Assembly (NCBI RefSeq): GCF_046524175.1
Contig: NZ_JBEFZF010000001.1
Location: 682,001-746,000 of the forward strand
DNA length: 64,000 nucleotides
Origin: Spongiivirga sp046524175
Lineage (GTDB): Bacteria > Bacteroidota > Bacteroidia > Flavobacteriales > Flavobacteriaceae
Direction of reading: 5' to 3'
Part shown: piece after piece, positions 41,696-50,037 of the stretch
How the letters are laid out: every line of letters starts with the position of its first letter
How positions within the stretch are numbered: the first letter of the stretch is position 1
Program-made: the position numbers and the translations under genes
The notes under the pieces: model-generated
Told to the model about the DNA's origin: nothing
What the model saw: the letters and a program-made list of their open reading frames with translations, nothing else
Databases searched by the model: none

Positions 41696-42208
41696 CTAGT
41701 CTTCGTTTTTAGTATTTAAATCCATTCCATCATAAAAACCTAAATCGGCCCCATTTAGTTGTTTTATCCAAAAGGCTATTTGCCCTGTATGATAGGAATA
41801 ATGTTCAACAACGTGCATAATAATGCCAATTCCTGAAAAATTAAAACCTTGTACTTCTCTCTTCTTTATCAGTTGCCCAATGGTAGATTTATTGATAACG
41901 TCTTTCGCTTGTTGGACCGTATTGATAAGTTTTTTTAACAATTCATCTTTGGTAAAACCTTCCGTAGCATTAAATTCAGCATCCCGATCACGTACATCTC
42001 GCGTTTCCCCTAAAGAAGAAATGGCATATTGAGTAATGTTTCCGCATAAGTGTAAAATCAGATTTCCAACACTATTAGAAATGCCATTAGGACGAGTCCA
42101 TAACTGTTCTTCTTTAAGGTTTTCAAAAGCAATAGCAACCATCCTGTTGGATTCGTTTAGTCGAAAAATGGCATTTTCTTTAAATTCCAAGACTACTAAT
42201 TGTTCCAT
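41696..42208 (-). CDS. DinB-like protein inside the his operon
   Basis: 170 residues, four-helix-bundle DinB / DUF1572 style. Potential metal ligands: the His of NLILHLCGNITQY and the two His in HVVEHYSYHTGQIAFWIK, the usual three-His arrangement. Members often act as thiol-dependent metalloenzymes, but no role in histidine synthesis is known. It is locked between hisA (1-bp gap) and hisF (0-bp gap), so it must be translated with them. It could be a passenger or repair/detoxify an intermediate (inference). Confidence 0.8.
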   Translation of the reverse strand: MEQLVVLEFKENAIFRLNESNRMVAIAFENLKEEQLWTRPNGISNSVGNLILHLCGNITQYAISSLGETRDVRDRDAEFNATEGFTKDELLKKLINTVQQAKDVINKSTIGQLIKKREVQGFNFSGIGIIMHVVEHYSYHTGQIAFWIKQLNGADLGFYDGMDLNTKNED

Positions 42209-42209
42209 T

Positions 42210-42944
42210 TTAATTATTTAAAATAAATCCTTCTAGCTGTTTCATAGAAATACGGCCTTCATAAATGGCCTTCCCTATGATGGTTCCTTCACAACCCATT
42301 TCTTTAAGCTTAGGCAATTCATCAAAAGTTGATATCCCGCCAGAGGCTATGAGTTTTATAGTTGAATTATTATTGCATTGCTTTATGATCTTATCATAAA
42401 GATCAAAACTAGGTCCTTCTAGCATCCCATCCTTACTAATATCCGTACAAATAATATATTGAACTCCTTCCTTTTGATACTGTTGAATAAAAGGAATCAA
42501 TTCTTCATCACTTTCTTCTAACCAACCAGAAACCGCGATTTTTTCATTATTAGCATCAGCTCCAAGAATTATTTTATCTGTTCCATACTGTTGTAGCCAA
42601 TTCTTAAAGACATCTGGATTCTTAACAGCTATACTGCCCCCGGTAATCTGATTCGCTCCGCTTTCAAAAGCAATTCTCAAATCATCATCAGTCTTTAACC
42701 CGCCACCAAAATCGACTTTTAGACTTGTTTTTAATGCAATTTGTTCCAGAATTCCATGATTGACTATATGCTTACTCTTTGCACCGTCCAAATCAACTAA
42801 GTGCAAATATTGAATACCGCTTGCTTCAAATTCTTTAGCAACTTCAAGCGGGTTTTCATTATATATCTTTTTAGTGCTGTAATCTCCTTTAGAGAGTCTA
42901 ACACATTTACCTTCTATAATATCTATGGCAGGTATTATTCTCAT
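42210..42944 (-). CDS. hisA: ProFAR isomerase
   Basis: 244 residues, TIM barrel paralogous to HisF. Catalytic D8 in IPAIDIIEGKCVRL and D130 in LGADANN; phosphate loops FGGGLKTDDDL and ASGGISTFDEL. It isomerises ProFAR to PRFAR. Starts at the last base of the preceding acetyltransferase stop (1-bp overlap). Function is certain from the motif set. Confidence 0.96.
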   Translation of the reverse strand: MRIIPAIDIIEGKCVRLSKGDYSTKKIYNENPLEVAKEFEASGIQYLHLVDLDGAKSKHIVNHGILEQIALKTSLKVDFGGGLKTDDDLRIAFESGANQITGGSIAVKNPDVFKNWLQQYGTDKIILGADANNEKIAVSGWLEESDEELIPFIQQYQKEGVQYIICTDISKDGMLEGPSFDLYDKIIKQCNNNSTIKLIASGGISTFDELPKLKEMGCEGTIIGKAIYEGRISMKQLEGFILNN

Positions 42945-43366
42945 TACTTGATTTTTTTAAACATCCAAATTTCAGGATCTTCTACAATATTAAAACCATA
43001 CTTTTTATATAAGCCATGTGCATCAAAAGTCTTTAATCCAATGCCGTTAACCTCAGCTAATGATGGATGACTTAGCATGTTTTTTATCAATAGTTTTCCA
43101 ATACCTAACCCCTGATAGCGTTTGTCTACAAAGACGTCCATTATCCAGGCAAAAACAACTGTATCTGTTACCACTCTGGCGAATCCTATTTGGTTTTTAT
43201 TGCTATCGAGTACACTAAAACAAATAGAATTTTCTATTGATTGAATAACATCTTCCTTACTTCTACCTTTCGCCCAATACGAAGTTTTTGACAAGTATTG
43301 ATGAACATATTCAACATTGACGAGTGATTTGTCGTTTGTAATTTCGATACCACTTTCGGTCATCAT
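42944..43366 (-). CDS. GNAT acetyltransferase inside the his operon
   Basis: 140 residues. WIMDVFVDKRYQGLGIGKLLI is GNAT motif A with the acetyl-CoA loop Q-G-L-G-I-G, and LYKKYGF ends motif B. It starts 4 bp before the hisH stop (ATGA overlap) and its stop overlaps hisA, so it is translationally locked into the operon. The substrate is unknown. Its link to histidine synthesis is positional only. Confidence 0.8.
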   Translation of the reverse strand: MMTESGIEITNDKSLVNVEYVHQYLSKTSYWAKGRSKEDVIQSIENSICFSVLDSNKNQIGFARVVTDTVVFAWIMDVFVDKRYQGLGIGKLLIKNMLSHPSLAEVNGIGLKTFDAHGLYKKYGFNIVEDPEIWMFKKIK

Positions 43367-43947
43367 AGTTCAAAAAAGTTGCTTAATATTTTCGAACCTG
43401 CTTTACTGCTCTTTTCCGGGTGAAACTGCACTCCATAAAAATTGTCTTTTTGCAAAGCAGTAGTATACGATATCCCATAATCAGTAGTGGCTACAGTATC
43501 TTCACAAATTGGAGCGTAAAAACTGTGCACCAAATACATATATTCTTTATCATTTAGATCATAGAATAATGGAGATTTTAAGTTCGAAATAAGATTCCAG
43601 CCAATTTGTGGGACTTTTACACCATGATTAAACTTCACAACATCAATATCAAAAATCCCCAGCCCTTTGGTATTTCCTTCTTCAGATGAATTGCACATTA
43701 ACTGCATTCCTAAGCAAATACCCAATACTGGCTGTGTTAGTTGCGGAATTAGTTTATCTAAGCCGGTAGCTTTAAGTTTTGACATTGCGCTACTTGCCTC
43801 ACCGACTCCTGGGAAAATGACTTTATTTGCTTTTATAATCTCGTTAGGGTTATCACTCAAAATCGATTTCCATCCCAACCTTTCAATGGCAAATTGAATA
43901 CTTTTAGTATTACCTGCCCCATAATCTATTATTACAATTTTCATCAC
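43363..43947 (-). CDS. hisH: Imidazole glycerol phosphate synthase, glutamine amidotransferase subunit
   Basis: 194 residues, class I glutaminase. Nucleophile C78 in LGICLGMQLM, with H176 and E178 in GVQFHPEKS. Supplies ammonia to HisF through a tunnel. 4-bp overlaps link it to hisB and to the acetyltransferase gene. Two consecutive ATG codons occur at the start; either could be used. Confidence 0.96.
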   Translation of the reverse strand: MMKIVIIDYGAGNTKSIQFAIERLGWKSILSDNPNEIIKANKVIFPGVGEASSAMSKLKATGLDKLIPQLTQPVLGICLGMQLMCNSSEEGNTKGLGIFDIDVVKFNHGVKVPQIGWNLISNLKSPLFYDLNDKEYMYLVHSFYAPICEDTVATTDYGISYTTALQKDNFYGVQFHPEKSSKAGSKILSNFFEL

Positions 43948-45083
43948 AACATTCCTTTAGTACTGGGTAAAATCATTTTATCAACATCACGCTTTACTGC
44001 TACTTTTATTGCTTTAGCAAACGCTTTAAAAATAGCTTCAATTTTATGATGTTCATTTGTACCCTCTACCTTTATATTCAGATTTGCTTTGGCACCATCG
44101 GTAAACGATTTAAAAAAGTGATAAAACATCTCAGTGGGCATTTTTCCAATCATTTCTCTCTTAAATTCAGCTTCCCAAACTAACCAGTTTCTACCTCCAA
44201 AATCTATCGCAACTTGTGCCAAACAGTCATCCATTGGCAAACAAAATCCATATCGTTCAATACCTAATTTATTACCCAAAGCATCGCTAAATACTTCTCC
44301 CAATGCAATCGCGGTATCTTCGATTGTGTGGTGTTCATCAACCTCAAGGTCGCCTTTTACCTGAATGTCTAAATCCATTTGACCATGCCTTGCTATTTGA
44401 TCTAGCATATGATCAAAAAAAGCGATTCCCGTATCAATATTACTTTTCCCAGTTCCATCGAGATTCAGCTTAATTTTAATATCTGTTTCATTTGTTATTC
44501 GCTCGATTGAAGCCGTACGCTCTTGAAGTTTTAAAAACTCATAAATTTTTTTCCAGTCATTTGTCTCTAAAGCAATAGTTTGTTGTAGCTCTTCCCTTTT
44601 AACTGAAAGTTCTTCACTTCCTAAAGCTTCATGATCATTTATGAAAATGCCTTTTCCTCCTATATTTTTGGCTAATTCCATGTCAGTTAAACGATCACCG
44701 ATTACCAAGGAATTTTCAAGATCATAATCTTTATTGCCTAGGTATTTTCCCAATAAACCGGTTCGGGGCTTACGGGTAGGAGCATTATCTTCCGGAAAGG
44801 ATTTATCGATAAATACCTCATCAAAAATGACTCCCTCGTTTTTAAAAGCATTGATAATAAAATTTTGAGTCGGCCAAAAAGTTTCCTCTGGAAAACTTGA
44901 TGTTCCCAAACCGTCTTGATTGGTGATCATTGCAATTTCAAAATCAAGTTCGGAAGCTATTTTAGCCAAATATTGAAATGCTTTTGGGTAAAATTCTAGT
45001 TTTTCTAAAGTATCTAGTTGATAGTTTTCTGGTTCGAGAACGATGGTACCATCTCTGTCTATAAAAAGTACTTTTTTTGACAT
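43944..45083 (-). CDS. hisB: Bifunctional histidinol-phosphatase / imidazoleglycerol-phosphate dehydratase
   Basis: 379 residues. N-terminal HAD phosphatase (1-165): nucleophile FIDRDGT, ITNQDG, VIGDRLTDMELA. C-terminal IGPD (about 185-379): GIAFFDHMLDQIARHG, the manganese-binding DEHHTIEDTAIALG, and NEHHKIEAIFKAFAKAI. It catalyses steps 6 and 8 of the pathway. The fused form is as in enterobacteria and many Bacteroidota. Starts in the TAATG overlap with the hisC stop. Confidence 0.97.
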   Translation of the reverse strand: MSKKVLFIDRDGTIVLEPENYQLDTLEKLEFYPKAFQYLAKIASELDFEIAMITNQDGLGTSSFPEETFWPTQNFIINAFKNEGVIFDEVFIDKSFPEDNAPTRKPRTGLLGKYLGNKDYDLENSLVIGDRLTDMELAKNIGGKGIFINDHEALGSEELSVKREELQQTIALETNDWKKIYEFLKLQERTASIERITNETDIKIKLNLDGTGKSNIDTGIAFFDHMLDQIARHGQMDLDIQVKGDLEVDEHHTIEDTAIALGEVFSDALGNKLGIERYGFCLPMDDCLAQVAIDFGGRNWLVWEAEFKREMIGKMPTEMFYHFFKSFTDGAKANLNIKVEGTNEHHKIEAIFKAFAKAIKVAVKRDVDKMILPSTKGML

Positions 45084-46132
45084 TATATAAGTGCTTTTAA
45101 AGCTGTGATTAGTGAATTATTTTCTTTTTCTGTTCCAACCGTAAAACGAAGGGTTTCTTCACATAAAGGTTGGGTGCTTCTGTTTCTTACTACAATTCCT
45201 TTATTGAGTAGTTGTTGATAACGAGTGTTCGCATCATCAACTTTAGCAAGAATAAAATTGGCATCAGAAGGATATATTTTTTTTACAAAAGGAATTTGAG
45301 ATAAGCTCTTTTCAATTTTTATTCTTTCCTGTAAAATTGTTTCAACTTCCTTTTTAATACTATCAAGATCAGTTACTCGTTTTAGTGCGCGCTGTTGGGT
45401 CAGCTCATTCACATTGTAAGGCGGTTTGATCTTATTTAAAACCGAAATTATTTCAGCTGAAGCGAAGCATATTCCAAGGCGTATTCCCGCCAGGCCATAA
45501 GCTTTGGAGAGTGTTTGTGTTACAATTAAATTAGGATATTGATTAAGTTTGATGGCCCAACTTTCATTTGGTGAGAAATCGATATAGGCTTCGTCAATTA
45601 CCACTATCCCATCAAATTCATTCAATAGCCTTTCAATTTTAGATGCTGAAAAACTGTTCGCTGTTGGATTATTAGGCGAACAGAGAAATAGCAACTTAGA
45701 CTTTTCATTAGCCGTTTGAAGTATAGCATTAACATCAGGTTCAAAATCGGATGTTAATAGTACTTCTTTGTTTTCAATATCATTCGTTTCAGCCAATACC
45801 TTATACATGCCATATGTGGGCGGTAAGGTGATAATACCATCTTCTTTGGGTTCACAGAAAGCCCTAAATATTAAATCCAACACTTCATCTGAACCATTGC
45901 CTAGTAATATTTGATTCGTATCTACATTTTTCTGATCAGCCAGTACGGACTTCAAATTACGTTGTTGAGGATCAGGATATCTGTTAACTCCATTTTCAAA
46001 AGGATTCTCGTTGGCATCTAAAAACACCATATCCTGATCAAAATCCTTGAACTCATCCCGAGCTGAACTATAAGGTTGTAGCTTTGCAACATTTGATCTC
46101 ACTAAGCGGTTAACGTTAAAATTTAAGCTCAT
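45083..46132 (-). CDS. hisC: Histidinol-phosphate aminotransferase
   Basis: 349 residues, class I/II PLP aminotransferase. NENPF near 42 binds substrate, SPNNPT contacts PLP, VIDEAYIDF holds the PLP Asp and Tyr, and K210 in TQTLSKAYGLAGIRLG is the Schiff-base Lys. It converts imidazole acetol phosphate to histidinol phosphate. 4-bp ATGA overlap with hisD. Confidence 0.95.
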   Translation of the reverse strand: MSLNFNVNRLVRSNVAKLQPYSSARDEFKDFDQDMVFLDANENPFENGVNRYPDPQQRNLKSVLADQKNVDTNQILLGNGSDEVLDLIFRAFCEPKEDGIITLPPTYGMYKVLAETNDIENKEVLLTSDFEPDVNAILQTANEKSKLLFLCSPNNPTANSFSASKIERLLNEFDGIVVIDEAYIDFSPNESWAIKLNQYPNLIVTQTLSKAYGLAGIRLGICFASAEIISVLNKIKPPYNVNELTQQRALKRVTDLDSIKKEVETILQERIKIEKSLSQIPFVKKIYPSDANFILAKVDDANTRYQQLLNKGIVVRNRSTQPLCEETLRFTVGTEKENNSLITALKALI

Positions 46133-47415
46133 TCTTCAAGACTTTTTAATCGTAATGTTACTGCATTCTTGTGTGCATGCAAACCTTCAGCCTCTGCCAT
46201 TAATTCAATAGCATTACCAATATTTTGAATCCCATCCTTCGATATTTTTTGAAAAGTCATACTCTTCATAAAGCTATTTAAGTTAACGCCACTGTATTGT
46301 TTAGCATATCCATTCGTGGGCAACGTATGATTCGTTCCTGAAGCATAATCACCTGCACTTTCAGGCGTGTAGTTACCAATAAAAACAGAACCTGCATTAC
46401 CTATGTTTTTTACATAAAACTCATCATTTGCGGTACATACAATAAAATGCTCAGGACCATATTGGTCTATTAATTCCATTGCTATTTCATCTGACTCCAC
46501 ATAAATAAGCTTTGAGTTTTCAATGGCTTTAGCGGCTATTTCTTTTCTAGGAAGCTGTTCTAGTTGTTTTTCGATTTCAACTTCTACCTTTTCTATTAAT
46601 TCTTTTGAAGTAGATACTAAAATTACTTGGCTGTCTTCCCCATGTTCTGCCTGACTCAATAAATCGGAAGCTATGAATGAAGGTTTAGCAACATCATCGG
46701 CCACCACTAATAATTCTGAAGGACCTGCGGGCATATCGATTGCTACACCATACTTTGTAGCTAATTGCTTAGCAACTGTCACGTATTGATTTCCTGGTCC
46801 AAAAATTTTATACACTTGGGAGATCGTTTCTGTACCAAAGGTCATTGCACCAATTGCCTGAATGCCCCCTACTTTATATATTTTTCTTACACCACATAAA
46901 TAGGCAGTATATAGTATTACCGGATTGATATTTCCTTCAACATCTGGCGGGGTACATAAAATAACTTCATTACAACCTGCAATTTTTGCAGGTACTGCTA
47001 ACATTAATATCGTTGAAAATAAAGGTGCAGTGCCGCCAGGAATATATAAACCGACTTTTTGTATAGGTCTTTTTTCTTGCCAGCATTCCACTCCGAAAGT
47101 AGTTTGCACTCTAACTGGTGGAGCCAGCTGAGCCTCGTGAAATCGTTCAATATTTTGTTTAGCGAGCTGTATTGCTTCTTTCAATTCTGTCGAAACTTCT
47201 TCAATTGCATTCTTTATTTCCTCCTCAGAAACAATAATATTTTCTAATTCAACCTTATCAAACTGCTTAGTATAGTTTAATACCGCTTTATCACCATTCT
47301 CTTTAATATCATTAAATACATTGGTCACTGTACTTTCTATATCTGCAACGGTTTTAGTAGGACGAGATAGAATCCCACTCCATCTTTCCTTTTTCGGATT
47401 ATAAATTTTATTCAT
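46129..47415 (-). CDS. hisD: Histidinol dehydrogenase
   Basis: 428 residues. PAGPSELLVVADDVA, the LSQAEHGEDSQ zinc/substrate region, QYGPEHF with the catalytic Glu-His, and SAGDYASGTNHTLPT are the family signatures. It oxidises L-histidinol to L-histidine with two NAD. Starts 10 bp after hisG, so it is the second gene of the operon. Confidence 0.97.
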   Translation of the reverse strand: MNKIYNPKKERWSGILSRPTKTVADIESTVTNVFNDIKENGDKAVLNYTKQFDKVELENIIVSEEEIKNAIEEVSTELKEAIQLAKQNIERFHEAQLAPPVRVQTTFGVECWQEKRPIQKVGLYIPGGTAPLFSTILMLAVPAKIAGCNEVILCTPPDVEGNINPVILYTAYLCGVRKIYKVGGIQAIGAMTFGTETISQVYKIFGPGNQYVTVAKQLATKYGVAIDMPAGPSELLVVADDVAKPSFIASDLLSQAEHGEDSQVILVSTSKELIEKVEVEIEKQLEQLPRKEIAAKAIENSKLIYVESDEIAMELIDQYGPEHFIVCTANDEFYVKNIGNAGSVFIGNYTPESAGDYASGTNHTLPTNGYAKQYSGVNLNSFMKSMTFQKISKDGIQNIGNAIELMAEAEGLHAHKNAVTLRLKSLEE

Positions 47416-47425
47416 TACCTACCTT

Positions 47426-48283
47426 TTAAAAAACCATTTTTTCAATAGGACAAACTAAAATGCCCTCTGCTCCGGCTTGTTTTAACTCGTCAATTACATC
47501 CCAAAAGCTATCTTTATTCATGACAGAATGCACCGAACTCCATCCCTCTTGGGCTAAAGGCAATACTGTTGGGCTTTTCATTCCCGGTAATAATGATATA
47601 ATTTTTTCAAGTTTATCATTTGGTGCATTTAATAAAACGTATTTACTACGTTGGCCTTTTAATACGGATTGAATACGAAATTGAAGCTTATTAAGAATGG
47701 TCTGCGCCTCATCAGAAATTTTTGGTGAAACAGTTAAAACAGCTTCACTAGTAAGCATGACCTCCACCTCTTTCAAATTATTTTTAAATAAGGTGCTTCC
47801 ACTAGAAACAATGTCGCAAATAGCATCTGCTAAACCAATGTTAGGGGCGATTTCAACGGATCCGTTTATTATATGTAGATCAGCTTTAATGCCTTTTTCA
47901 GCTAAATAGTCCTTTACGGTATTGGGATAGGAAGTAGCTATTTTCTTTCCTTCAAAATAGGTTAAACCATTATATGCTGTTCCTTTAGGTATAGCAAGCG
48001 AAACTCTACATTTTGAAAATCCCAAGCGTTCAATAATACTTAAATTTGCACCTTTCTCTATTAAGGTATTCTCCCCTAAGATTGCAATATCAACTACACC
48101 ATCTCTTAAGTATTGTGGTATATCACCATTGCGTAAGTAAAATACCTCAAGTGGAAAATTTCGAGCAGCTGCTTTTAACTGGTCCTTTCCATTTTCTATA
48201 GATACACCACAACTTTTTAATAGTGAGAGTGATTCTTGATTCAGCCTTCCTGATTTTTGTACAGCAATTCTAATTTTTGTCAT
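47426..48283 (-). CDS. hisG: ATP phosphoribosyltransferase, long form
   Basis: 285 residues from ATG 48283 (MTKIRIAVQKSGRLNQ). The frame is open up to 48379, but that stretch is the attenuator hairpin and should not be translated. The catalytic domain has DIAILGENTLIEKG and DAICDIVSSGSTLFKNNL (PRPP loop). The C-terminal roughly 75 residues (from about 210, including MKSPTVLPL and LVCPIEKMVF) form the ACT-like histidine-binding domain, so this is the self-sufficient, feedback-regulated form that does not need HisZ. First enzyme of the pathway. Confidence 0.95.
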   Translation of the reverse strand: MTKIRIAVQKSGRLNQESLSLLKSCGVSIENGKDQLKAAARNFPLEVFYLRNGDIPQYLRDGVVDIAILGENTLIEKGANLSIIERLGFSKCRVSLAIPKGTAYNGLTYFEGKKIATSYPNTVKDYLAEKGIKADLHIINGSVEIAPNIGLADAICDIVSSGSTLFKNNLKEVEVMLTSEAVLTVSPKISDEAQTILNKLQFRIQSVLKGQRSKYVLLNAPNDKLEKIISLLPGMKSPTVLPLAQEGWSSVHSVMNKDSFWDVIDELKQAGAEGILVCPIEKMVF

Positions 48284-48324
48284 TTCATTTTTTTTGGTTA
48301 AACTGAGAAACCAAGCATTTTTTA

Positions 48325-48359
48325 AATAAAAAAACCCGCTTGATATCTCAAACGGGTTT
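48325..48359 (-). terminator. his operon attenuator terminator
   Basis: - strand stem AAACCCGTTTGA / TCAAGCGGGTTT (48359-48348 / 48343-48332, one G-U pair), 4-nt loop, then a T tract. It lies between the leader peptide and hisG. Its 5' arm CGTTTGAGA can also pair with TCTCAAGCG in the last leader codons (about 48403-48395), giving a competing antiterminator. Confidence 0.85.
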
Positions 48360-48386
48360 AATATGTTAATTTTAAACATACCAAAT

Positions 48387-48443
48387 TCACCTCGCTTGAG
48401 AGCAAGTATGAAAATGGTGATGATGTAAATTAGTCTTTCTCAT
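48387..48443 (-). CDS. his operon leader peptide
   Basis: 18 codons, MRKTNLHHHHFHTCSQAR then TGA. Four consecutive His codons, then Phe and a fifth His, are the hallmark of a histidine attenuator leader. It lies 28 bp before the terminator and 104 bp before hisG. Ribosome stalling at the His run under low charged tRNA-His would favour the antiterminator. Too short for gene callers, so easily missed. Confidence 0.88.
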   Translation of the reverse strand: MRKTNLHHHHFHTCSQAR

Positions 48444-48451
48444 TTAAAAGA

Positions 48452-48483
48452 CAAAGTAAGTCATTATTTGGTTGAATCACAAA
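48452..48483 (-). promoter_or_regulatory. Probable his operon promoter
   Basis: - strand TTTG (48483-48480), 20-bp spacer, TTACTTTG (48459-48452; one mismatch to TAnnTTTG). It ends 8 bp before the leader ATG, so the leader would have almost no 5' UTR. Confidence 0.5.
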
Positions 48484-48606
48484 CTACCCCAAAGACAATT
48501 TTCTTAAAAAAATCCAAAAAAACCATAACAGGTTCGTTTTTAAATAATTACCTTGTGGTCAAGTAATGAATTTAAGCCAGTATTCACCTAACAATACTTC
48601 CTTGTA

Positions 48607-49476
48607 ATGAGAAATTTTTTATTAGCTTTTGCAATATTCTTAGGCTGGTCAATCTTTGGAATATGGTACTACACATGTAAAACTAAAAATCTCTGTATTG
48701 AACGCCCAGTTCAGTTAGAAGAAGCCGAAACAATAAGATCAAATCAGAATTTGTCGGTTCTAGCTGACAATGGAGACATTATTTTTCAATTTGATGATCA
48801 ACTTCAAATTAATAATAAAAATGGTTCCGTTTTTATCCCTCAGCGCCTTATGCGCTTTAAGGATTCGATATTTCATTATTTAAATAAGAATCAAGATAAA
48901 GAGTTAATTATAAAGGGCTTTTATAAAAGTCGGGAAGCCGATAGCAATGGTTCATATGGATTACAGCGAGCATCATTTATAAAACGACTGTTGGTTGATC
49001 ATGGAATAAATGCTGATCGCATTTTGGTAAAAGCAAATCAGGAAGGTTACGAATATAGCGACGAGGGTACTTACAATGGTGGCATTGAAATGCTAGTCAA
49101 TACCATCACTAAAGAACGTAAGGTAGAAATCGATAAAAGTATTACCAACAAGACACTGTATGCTGACTTCGGATCAAAAGAATTTGTTCCTGATAATACT
49201 TTAAAAGCGTTTACCGCTGAGTTAAAAAGTTATCTCGATAGAAATCCTGATAAAACAGTTAACATTATTGGACATACTGATAACGTTGGTAGTGCAGAAT
49301 CAAATACTTTTTTTGGTGCTCAGCGTGCCTTAAACGTGAAGAACTACCTTATTTCTCAGGGAATCGATGCCAATAAATTGAAAAATTCCTCTCAAGGAGA
49401 AGCCGTTCCGATAGCATCTAATGACACAGAAGAAGGACGAGCGAAAAATAGAAGAATAGAAATTATAGTTAATTAA
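48607..49476 (+). CDS. OmpA-like protein with two OmpA domains
   Basis: 289 residues. N-terminal membrane helix (about 3-22), so it is anchored in the inner membrane rather than a beta barrel. A first, degenerate OmpA-like unit (about 75-155; IKGFYKSREADSNGSYGLQRASFIKRLLVDHGI) is followed by a canonical one (about 185-289; IIGHTDNVGSAESNTFFGAQRALNVKNYLISQGI and NDTEEGRAKNRRIEI), the part that binds peptidoglycan. Operon partner is the next gene, 18 bp downstream. Divergent from the his operon. Confidence 0.88.
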   Translation: MRNFLLAFAIFLGWSIFGIWYYTCKTKNLCIERPVQLEEAETIRSNQNLSVLADNGDIIFQFDDQLQINNKNGSVFIPQRLMRFKDSIFHYLNKNQDKELIIKGFYKSREADSNGSYGLQRASFIKRLLVDHGINADRILVKANQEGYEYSDEGTYNGGIEMLVNTITKERKVEIDKSITNKTLYADFGSKEFVPDNTLKAFTAELKSYLDRNPDKTVNIIGHTDNVGSAESNTFFGAQRALNVKNYLISQGIDANKLKNSSQGEAVPIASNDTEEGRAKNRRIEIIVN

Positions 49477-49494
49477 CTTTCCAACCATTATATT

Positions 49495-50037
49495 ATGCTA
49501 GATCAATTAAATCCAGTATCCACCTGGGAATACATAGTCTTATTTATTCTCTGCTTAATTTGTTTTTTAATAGGCTACTTCTTTGCCAGAAGGTATTATA
49601 AAAGAAAATTAAAAGCAGCTATTGATGATTGCGCTTCTGAAAAAAAGAGTCTTAACGATCAGCTAAACATAAAGCAAGCTGAAGTGGAAGCAGAACAAAA
49701 ACTTCGTAAAAAGACACAGGTTAAGGTTGAAAAAGATCCCGAACCAATTGCTATTCAAGAAGTAAAACCTCTAGAAGTTGCTACCGAAAAACCTAGTTTG
49801 AACTTTGAAAGCTTCGGCAAAGCCGACGAATCTCAAAAAGATGATTTGAAAAGAATAAGCGGTGTTGGTCCATTTATCGAGAAAAAACTTAATGGCATTG
49901 GTATTTACACTTTTGATCAAATAAGTAATTTTACCAAAAAGGATATCGATGATGTTACCGATCTTATTCAGTTTTTTCCGGGTAGAATCGAACGTGATAA
50001 TTGGGTGGATCAAGCAAATAAACTAAAAAATAGCTAA
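49495..50037 (+). CDS. Membrane-anchored protein with C-terminal HhH-type domain
   Basis: 180 residues. A membrane helix (about 14-31), a basic linker and coiled coil (about 36-75), an acidic/Pro-rich stretch and then DLKRISGVGPFIEKKLNGIGIYTFDQISNFTKKDIDDVTDLIQFFPGRIERDNWVDQA. That last block is the helix-hairpin-helix-like domain (DUF4332-like) found at the end of some NADH dehydrogenase E chains and ribosomal-protein fusions. It follows the OmpA-like gene closely, so a joint envelope role is inferred. 4-bp overlap with the convergent transporter gene. Confidence 0.75.
   Translation: MLDQLNPVSTWEYIVLFILCLICFLIGYFFARRYYKRKLKAAIDDCASEKKSLNDQLNIKQAEVEAEQKLRKKTQVKVEKDPEPIAIQEVKPLEVATEKPSLNFESFGKADESQKDDLKRISGVGPFIEKKLNGIGIYTFDQISNFTKKDIDDVTDLIQFFPGRIERDNWVDQANKLKNS

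Noticed and set aside
48284..48379. N-terminal extension of hisG to ATG 48379
   Set aside because: The extension reads through the attenuator hairpin and T tract and does not resemble HisG; family start is MTKIRIAVQ at 48283.
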